From a virus, in the IMG/VR virus record IMGVR_UViG_3300008266_000267, positions 1 to 32,957 of that record: DNA of 32,957 nt. One strand, written 5' to 3'. The translations under genes and the position numbers were made by a program. The notes under the pieces are model-generated. The model had not been told where the DNA came from and searched no databases. It was given only the letters and a program-made list of their open reading frames with translations. This document shows, one piece after another, positions 28,744-32,957 of the stretch. Within the stretch, counting starts at the first letter, position 1. Each line of letters begins with the position of its first letter.

Positions 28744-28752
28744 GTTTTTGCC

Positions 28753-29646
28753 TTAGAAAGATGCTGCCACTTTTCCAATGGAAAGCAGGTCGCCAAATGC
28801 TCCGCGCGCAACATTACCCTTCGCCAGTTGGCCACCCGCTGTGGCTGCACCTTGGTTCGCCAAGAGATTTCCGACGTTGGTGGCTTGGCCTGTCAATAGG
28901 TTTCCGATGTTGCTTGCTCGGCCTGTCAAGAGGTTTCCAATGTTGGTAGCTCGACCTGTCAAGAGGTTTCCGATGTCACTGGCAGATTCAAGTCCTGCTA
29001 ACCCTTGACCAGATGCCGAGGCTTGGCCCAGACTGACAAGATCGCCAGTCACACCGAGACCTGCGCCTGCGATGCCTCCGAGCCTCCCGTATTGCTGCTC
29101 AATCAATGAGTTGAGAACCTGGGGGCGGAACTGAGCTAGGGCTGCTTGCACGTTGCCGCCACGCAGGCCACCGGTGGCCGATGCGTTTTGCAGGATGGCA
29201 TTCTCGCCTTGCTGTTGCAGGGCTTGAAATTGTGGACTTGATTCCAGTGCTGCGATGGCTTGCTGCTGGGCTGCTGGGCCTTGTAGACCGATCAAGGCTT
29301 GCTGCTGGCCGAAAGCCTGCTGGCCTGCTTGCTCATAGGGGGCTAGACGACCAATCGCACCAGACCCCGCCTGGACATACGGGGCCATCAAATTCACCAG
29401 ATCACTGAATCGCCTTTGCTGCTCCTCAATGCCTGCCTGGGTTGATCTTTGCTGCTCTTCAATGCCGGCTTGGGTAGATGTCTGCTGCTCAACAATGCCA
29501 GCCTGAGCTGCCCTTTGTTGCTCCTCAATACCCGCCTGGGCTGCGGCGGCTTGGGTTGCGGCTGCTCTGCCTGCGGCCTTGGCCGATTGCTTTGCGCCGG
29601 TAACGCCGCCCACCACGCTACCGATAGCGTCGCCAACAAAACTCAT
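28753..29646 (-). CDS. DNA ejection protein, P22 gp7-like, with hendecad repeats
   Basis: This is a 297-residue protein from the ATG at 29646, which overlaps the previous stop (ATGA); an upstream extension of 23 codons overlaps that gene and is rejected. MSFVGDAIGSVVGGVTGAKQ is a Gly-rich, membrane-active start as in small ejection proteins. Residues 37-80 are four 11-residue repeats (QAGIEEQQR-type) and residues 224-267 four further 11-residue repeats (NIGNLLTGRA-type). Between them lies a Gln/Ala-rich helical domain. P22 gp7 is 229 residues. It is the first of three ejection genes. The repeats suggest a long helical or tube-forming structure. Confidence 0.78.
   Translation of the reverse strand: MSFVGDAIGSVVGGVTGAKQSAKAAGRAAATQAAAAQAGIEEQQRAAQAGIVEQQTSTQAGIEEQQRSTQAGIEEQQRRFSDLVNLMAPYVQAGSGAIGRLAPYEQAGQQAFGQQQALIGLQGPAAQQQAIAALESSPQFQALQQQGENAILQNASATGGLRGGNVQAALAQFRPQVLNSLIEQQYGRLGGIAGAGLGVTGDLVSLGQASASGQGLAGLESASDIGNLLTGRATNIGNLLTGRASNIGNLLTGQATNVGNLLANQGAATAGGQLAKGNVARGAFGDLLSIGKVAASF
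28846..28977 (-). repeat. 33-bp tandem repeat, NIGNLLTGRAT units
   Basis: Four consecutive 33-base units encode 11-residue repeats with the consensus N-I-G-N-L-L-T-G-R-A-T (residues 224-267 of the gp7-like protein). The first three are close copies and the last is degenerate. It is visible as a recurring AGGTTTCC on the plus strand every 33 bases. Confidence 0.9.
29407..29538 (-). repeat. 33-bp tandem repeat, QAGIEEQQRST units
   Basis: Four consecutive 33-base units encode 11-residue repeats with the consensus Q-A-G-I-E-E-Q-Q-R-S-T (residues 37-80 of the gp7-like protein). On the plus strand TTGCTGCTC recurs every 33 bases. The 11-residue period is typical of right-handed hendecad coiled coils. 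Confidence 0.9.
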
Positions 29647-30095
29647 TTTGAACTCCAATCCAGCCGGGTCATACCCAGCACATAAACGTCCTTGAGCACG
29701 CCACCTTGCATGCACGCTGCACGCCTGCGGCCTTCTTCTTTGAAGCCGAGTTTGAGGCAGTAGTTTTTGGCTGCCTCCAGGCCTTCAATGATGTAGGCGG
29801 TCACGCGCTGGATGGGCTGCGAAAATGCCCACTCCAAGCAAGCCATGCCAAGCTCGCGTGAGTGCTTGAGAACCGATCGCTTCAAAAGCGCATGCAATTC
29901 AATCTCGATGGGAGAAAAGCGAATGGCCATGAAAGCACCAGCGAAGGTGTCGCCGACCCAAGCCGACAGGTAGGTGACGGCTGGATGGTCAATGGGGGCA
30001 GCTGGTCGATGGTCGTGGCCGACCTTGAGGATGTACGGATCAGAATAGACCTCAAGCAAGTGGCCTTTCGTGATTCCTTCCGTTACAGCCAGCAT
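29643..30095 (-). CDS. GNAT-fold protein in the ejection-gene cluster
   Basis: This is a 150-residue protein. The C-terminal half, with SRELGMACLEWAFSQPIQRV and then AAKNYCLKLGFKEEGRRRAA, has the helix-strand pattern and the terminal Y-x5-GF-x-EEG of GNAT acetyltransferases. T7 internal virion protein gp13 and relatives share this fold and position. It could therefore be a virion-assembly protein rather than an active enzyme. AGGAG lies nine bases before the ATG. The 74 bases upstream hold no gene. The fold is fairly sure; activity is not. Confidence 0.75.
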   Translation of the reverse strand: MLAVTEGITKGHLLEVYSDPYILKVGHDHRPAAPIDHPAVTYLSAWVGDTFAGAFMAIRFSPIEIELHALLKRSVLKHSRELGMACLEWAFSQPIQRVTAYIIEGLEAAKNYCLKLGFKEEGRRRAACMQGGVLKDVYVLGMTRLDWSSK

Positions 30096-30169
30096 CGTCG
30101 GCGACTCCTGTTGAGGGGAAGCTGCTGGCGGCTCGGGTGACTCAGCGGATTTATTTTAACACATCCTGA

Positions 30170-30565
30170 TTAATCTTCGTACTCGCGGTCTTCCCACGCC
30201 TGACACACCCGCATGTCGTTGCAGATGAAGTTCAATTTTTCGCAACGACCACGGAACCCTGCCCCCTTGTCATAGGTCGCCAACGGTATGCGCTCAATTC
30301 GCACTTGGGTCATGAGGCTGTTGTCGTAATACTCACAATTGGAGCAATGCTTGCGACGTGCATCTTTCTCGTCGCACTGCATGGCATCAGCCAAACCAGC
30401 GTAGAAATCCTTGTTCGCGCCTGGCTCGTTGGTTGGCACTTCAGGGCCATAGTTCCAGTCCTGCACCGCCACGGCATAGTTCTTCTTGTTCTCGGATGTG
30501 CTGATGAATTCCTCTTCCATCGGCAGGCCCATGAAGCCCTTCGGCATCACCATGAATTCTTTCAT
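30170..30565 (-). CDS. Cys-rich metal-binding protein in virion operon
   Basis: This 131-residue protein starts at the ATG at 30565, which has AAGGAG six bases upstream; the frame extends 12 codons further. The first 60 residues are polar. The C-terminal part has CDEKDARRKHCSNCEYYDN, then RGRCEKLNFICNDMRVCQAW. The spacing (C-x2-C ... C-x6-C-x5-C-x2-W) suits a zinc site or an iron-sulfur cluster and recalls small HiPIP-like phage proteins. It lies between two virion-type genes. Function is unknown and the cofactor is inference. Confidence 0.7.
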   Translation of the reverse strand: MKEFMVMPKGFMGLPMEEEFISTSENKKNYAVAVQDWNYGPEVPTNEPGANKDFYAGLADAMQCDEKDARRKHCSNCEYYDNSLMTQVRIERIPLATYDKGAGFRGRCEKLNFICNDMRVCQAWEDREYED

Positions 30566-30575
30566 GCTGTTCTCC

Positions 30576-30911
30576 TTATACGATTTCACGGCCAGAGGCA
30601 CGGATGGTCAGCGAGGTGGCTGCTCCGGCAATGGTACTGATGAAGCCGCCAGACTCCAGCGCCTGGCCGACCAGCTCGGGGCAGGTGTAGCACTCATCGG
30701 CTGCGATGCTGCGGGTGTCTAGGATCAAGTTGGATGCCGCTGCACTGCCGCCACTGGTCACCAGATTGACGCTGAACGTCACGTTGCCTGCTGTGGTGTT
30801 GGTGACGGTGAACTTGTCGATGATGGTCTTGCAGTTCGTCGCGGTGTACTGCGTCGTTTGCGTGTTCTCGGCCTGCTTGGCCGGGATGAGGACTTTTACG
30901 GTGACGGTCAT
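30576..30911 (-). CDS. Small beta-rich virion protein
   Basis: This 111-residue protein starts MTVTVKVLIPAKQAENTQTT. A sandwich-like strand pattern follows (TIIDKFTVTNTTAGNVTFSV, TSLTIRASGREIV). Composition is rich in Thr, Ala and Val, with two cysteines only four residues apart. Such proteins are common among phage structural genes of unknown detail. The start is coupled by ATGA to the preceding gene. A minor capsid or tail component is my inference. Confidence 0.68.
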   Translation of the reverse strand: MTVTVKVLIPAKQAENTQTTQYTATNCKTIIDKFTVTNTTAGNVTFSVNLVTSGGSAAASNLILDTRSIAADECYTCPELVGQALESGGFISTIAGAATSLTIRASGREIV

Positions 30912-31555
30912 GGCAGCACTCCAAAATGAATTGACTCGACTTCTTCCACCGTGGTGGCGGCATCTACTTGAGCCACCAAGGTTGATTCTCTCTCATACAA
31001 CGGCAACACCTGCGCTGCGATCTCAAGCGCGATCTGCTCGAGCTGCGCCAGCGTGTAGACCGAATAGACGCCGTTGACATCCTTGTAGCCGCACTCGGCG
31101 GGTTGGCCTGCGGCTGCGGCCAGTTGCGTCACTTGAATGGCGATGCTGAGTTTGTTGTTGTCCGACTCTGTGGAGCCAAACACACCCAGCGTAGTGGTCT
31201 TGTCAGCGTACATTGCAACGCTGCGAGCAGAGGCGATCTCAGCCTTCTTCTTGACTTTGGCCTTGTCCAGATCAGGCAGGATGATGTCTGGCGTAACGAT
31301 GCCGCCAAACAGTTTGCAGTTGGCGTCAGCGACCAACAGACCCTCTGCCGTGGCAACTAGGCCCGTGGTGATCGCGGTGTGAATCTGAACAGAGAAACGA
31401 TCGACAGGACGATCTTTGTCTGTTGCGCGGTCTGCGCTGATGAATGACGACACCGTAGCGAACAGGTTATCCTGCGCGTCAATGATGACCGAGTTAACTC
31501 GGTGGTATTCGTAAACGACGCCCTGCGCGTTGGTGAGTTGTTTTGTGATTGCCAT
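30908..31555 (-). CDS. Virion-operon protein with DUF4376-like C-terminus
   Basis: This is a 215-residue protein. The N-terminal part (MAITKQLTNAQGVVYEYHRV, DAQDNLFATVSSFI) is beta-rich. The C-terminal 100 residues (KAEIASARSVAMYADKTT, SIAIQVTQLAAAAGQPAE, YTLAQLEQIALEIAAQVLPL, LVAQVDAATTVEEVES) follow the helical pattern of DUF4376, often found in tail-fibre-linked proteins. It overlaps both neighbours (TAATG and ATGA). A tail assembly or tail component role is likely. Confidence 0.7.
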   Translation of the reverse strand: MAITKQLTNAQGVVYEYHRVNSVIIDAQDNLFATVSSFISADRATDKDRPVDRFSVQIHTAITTGLVATAEGLLVADANCKLFGGIVTPDIILPDLDKAKVKKKAEIASARSVAMYADKTTTLGVFGSTESDNNKLSIAIQVTQLAAAAGQPAECGYKDVNGVYSVYTLAQLEQIALEIAAQVLPLYERESTLVAQVDAATTVEEVESIHFGVLP

Positions 31556-32652
31556 TAGACGATCAATCCTAAGTTAAGCAACGCTGTGCGGAGCGCATTG
31601 ACAAGTGTGATGGCAGTAGCCAAATTGGTGGCAACAGGTGCGCTGGCTTGTTGGTTTACTGGAACTGTTCCGTAAAACCCAAGCTGCGGGTCACCTGCTG
31701 TGGTAGCCGTCAGTTGAATGACTGTGCCGCCAAAGTCGGTATCAAAGAACATTTGACCGTTACCCAACGGCCCACCAAGGGCGATAAATTGAAAATCACC
31801 GCCGACGTCGTTATTTGAGAAGCCAGATTGCATAAGAAAGCCGCCACCTATTCCGGTGTCGGACGATCCAGCGTTCATAGTAAATCCACCGCCTGAACCT
31901 GCTCCTGTTGCAATCCCGGCGTTCATATTAAACCCACCACCACTACCACTACCAGTGCCGTTGCCAGAAGTAAACTCGGTATTGCCGCCGCTTACTGATC
32001 CATCCCCCGCAATAAAACTAAAACTTCCCCCAGTTGCTCCGGAACCGCCGCCAAAAAAATTAAACCCGCCGCCTGTGCCCGTACCAAGGGCTGCGCCGCC
32101 GTTAAACTGCAAACCGCCCCCCGCGCCGTTTGTTGCGCTGGCGTTTTTGCCTAGAAGCCGCAAGGTTCCTGCAACAGTAGCGCCAGTAGGCGCAAGGGTT
32201 TCAATGGTCGTGGTCGCCCCCGCAGGGCCAACGGTGAAGGTGTTGGTTCCTGTAACGTAGGTAAAGTTGGCGCTGCCGCCAAAAACGCCAGCGTTGTTGA
32301 ACTGTACTGAGGTAGTCGGAGAAGCAGGTGTGACAGCAGGAGGTGCGGAAAACGGAGGAGCAGATTGCAACGCTTGAATCTGCTTGCCAAGTTCAGCGAG
32401 ATAAGACAGAACCTCTGCTTGTCCATTAAGGGCTACAACTTGGGCCAAGGCATCAATCTGGGCCAGCGCCTCATTTGCCGTGGCCTGAGCCGTGCCTGCC
32501 GAGATGCTGATCTCGTTGACTACATCCGGTGCGATCTCATCCACGGTGGCAAACAGCAGCTCAAACTGCCTGATCTGTTGCTGATCTGTCAGGAAGGTGG
32601 CGAGCTGGTCTCGCGTGAGATTGAGCTTTCGTGATGTTGGTGCGGTGGCCAT
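31555..32652 (-). CDS. Glycine-repeat tail protein in the tail-needle position
   Basis: This 365-residue protein directly follows gp10, where P22 has its tail needle gp26. Residues 10-95 are helical with coiled-coil character (LTRDQLATFLTDQQQIRQFE, ALAQIDALAQVVALNGQAEV). Residues 178-292 are 14-16-residue glycine-rich repeats. The C-terminus (QLGFYGTVPVNQQASAPVAT, then AITLVNALRTALLNLGLIV) is a common phage tail-fibre end. I prefer the ATG at 32652, just after the gp10 stop, over a TTG six bases earlier. It may be a needle or short fibre; exact function is inferred from place. Confidence 0.72.
   Translation of the reverse strand: MATAPTSRKLNLTRDQLATFLTDQQQIRQFELLFATVDEIAPDVVNEISISAGTAQATANEALAQIDALAQVVALNGQAEVLSYLAELGKQIQALQSAPPFSAPPAVTPASPTTSVQFNNAGVFGGSANFTYVTGTNTFTVGPAGATTTIETLAPTGATVAGTLRLLGKNASATNGAGGGLQFNGGAALGTGTGGGFNFFGGGSGATGGSFSFIAGDGSVSGGNTEFTSGNGTGSGSGGGFNMNAGIATGAGSGGGFTMNAGSSDTGIGGGFLMQSGFSNNDVGGDFQFIALGGPLGNGQMFFDTDFGGTVIQLTATTAGDPQLGFYGTVPVNQQASAPVATNLATAITLVNALRTALLNLGLIV
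31777..32121 (-). repeat. Glycine-rich 14-16-residue protein repeats
   Basis: About seven imperfect units of the form F-x-M/F-x-A/G-G...G-x-G-G-G occur in residues 178-292 (for example FNMNAGIATGAGSGGG and FTMNAGSSDTGIGGG). The DNA shows matching GGN-rich periodicity of 42-48 bases. Stacked beta-coils or a polyglycine-II sandwich would fit. Confidence 0.75.
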
Positions 32653-32654
32653 AG

Positions 32655-32957
32655 TCAATACGCCAGTGCTTCAATTTGTGCTTCGAGGCGAATGAATGAG
32701 ATGTGCGCGTCGCTGTCGCCTCGGAAACGCTGGATGCGCCAGTTACGCATATGCCCCTGCTGGAACCATGCAAGGCGCTTGGAGGTGCTTCCGATGGTGC
32801 CGACTGCGATGCTCTTGTCTTGGCTCCATGCAAGCCCATCTACGCTGTAGCTGGTGCTTATCTGCGGTTCAGTGCCGAGCGCAACGCTACCGGTCAAGCT
32901 GACCAGCTCCAAGCGGTTGAAGATCGCGCCGTTGCTTTCGTTGTAGAGGATGAGCGT
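32655..32957 (-). CDS. P22 gp10-like packaged DNA stabilisation protein, C-terminal part
   Basis: The frame is open from the window edge and ends with TGA at 32655. It reads TLILYNESNGAIFNRLELVS, then ISTSYSVDGLAWSQDKSI, KRLAWFQQGHMRNWRIQRF and AHISFIRLEAQIEALAY. This aligns with the C-terminus I recall of P22 gp10 (LSATTDGINYG..., VLWKRVGRIRRLIGFKLRV). It joins in frame to the partial gene at 1-1123 through the 19-base overlap, adding 100 residues for a total of 468. It is one gene with the feature at 1-1123. Confidence 0.92.
   Translation of the reverse strand, partial: TLILYNESNGAIFNRLELVSLTGSVALGTEPQISTSYSVDGLAWSQDKSIAVGTIGSTSKRLAWFQQGHMRNWRIQRFRGDSDAHISFIRLEAQIEALAY
32939..32957. repeat. 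Terminal overlap, right copy
   Basis: These 19 bases repeat positions 1-19 with one difference (G at 32948 for C at 10). They encode TLILYN where the left copy encodes TLIVYN. See the left copy for interpretation. Confidence 0.85.

Noticed and set aside
28846-29538. Regular 33-base repeats as a possible CRISPR-like array
   Set aside because: The units are contiguous with no spacers, and all are in frame in one protein.
29647-29715. Upstream start for the gp7-like protein
   Set aside because: It lies wholly in the preceding gene. The ATG at 29646 forms an ATGA overlap and gives the expected Gly-rich N-terminus.
1-32957. Search by eye for tRNA genes, integrase, CI repressor and toxin-antitoxin pairs
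   Set aside because: No cloverleaf-like segment or family motif was seen. Gaps between genes are mostly under 80 bases, leaving little room. A dedicated scan would be needed to exclude tRNAs fully.

Overview
The window is a complete, or almost complete, double-stranded DNA phage genome of about 32.9 kb. It has a short-tailed, P22-like (podovirus) virion. The ends join: the gene at the left edge (minus strand, start at 1123) is the N-terminal part of a P22 gp10-type DNA-stabilisation protein, and the minus-strand reading frame at the right edge (32957 down to 32655) is its C-terminal part. A 19-base terminal overlap with one mismatch restores the frame and gives a 468-residue protein. The molecule is therefore a circular assembly, as expected for headful packaging. 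The SPP1/Sf6-style terminase fits that. No integrase, no CI-type repressor, no tRNA gene and no CRISPR array were seen. The host is not identified. AGGAG ribosome sites, extended -10 promoters and moderately high GC suggest a Gram-negative bacterium, and several protein families recall phages of freshwater Betaproteobacteria (inference).

There are two transcription units. The long minus-strand unit runs from 13224 down through position 1 and round to 21648. It begins with a 61-residue Cro-like regulator and a Toprim/RepA-type primase-helicase. An unusual intergenic array of TGCCCCT/AGGGGCA repeats (10894-11006) follows. Then come small terminase, large terminase, portal, scaffold, coat, a 203-residue probable virion protein, a rho-independent terminator (3891-3921), four small lysine-rich proteins, gp4-like tail accessory factor, a tail/virion adhesin-like protein and gp10. 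Across the junction lie a glycine-repeat tail protein in the needle position, two further virion candidates, a Cys-rich protein, a GNAT-fold protein, three ejection proteins (gp7-, gp20- and gp16-like), a P22-type tailspike and the lysis cassette (small membrane proteins, GTA-type holin, GH108 endolysin).

The plus-strand unit (13345-21623) is the early/replication-recombination region. Its first two promoters and leaders are near-duplicates, each with a TTGCA dyad, an extended -10 and a 5'-terminal hairpin whose stem shows a compensatory base-pair change. It carries small unknown proteins, a Sak4/AAA_24-like ATPase, a DUF669 ssDNA-binding-like protein, a Cas4/RecB-like nuclease, an SF2 helicase, a transglycosylase (TGT/DpdA-like) protein, a VRR-NUC nuclease and several very small proteins. 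An HNH homing endonuclease cassette (about 681 bp) interrupts the region. It has left a stranded copy of the helicase N-terminus on its left side and a synonymously recoded N-terminus on its right side.

Most gene junctions are ATGA or TAATG overlaps, so translation is tightly coupled within both units. The most unusual items are the TGCCCCT array, the duplicated leader hairpins, the homing-endonuclease replacement of the helicase start, the DpdA-like gene without any preQ0 pathway, and the hendecad repeats in the gp7-like ejection protein.
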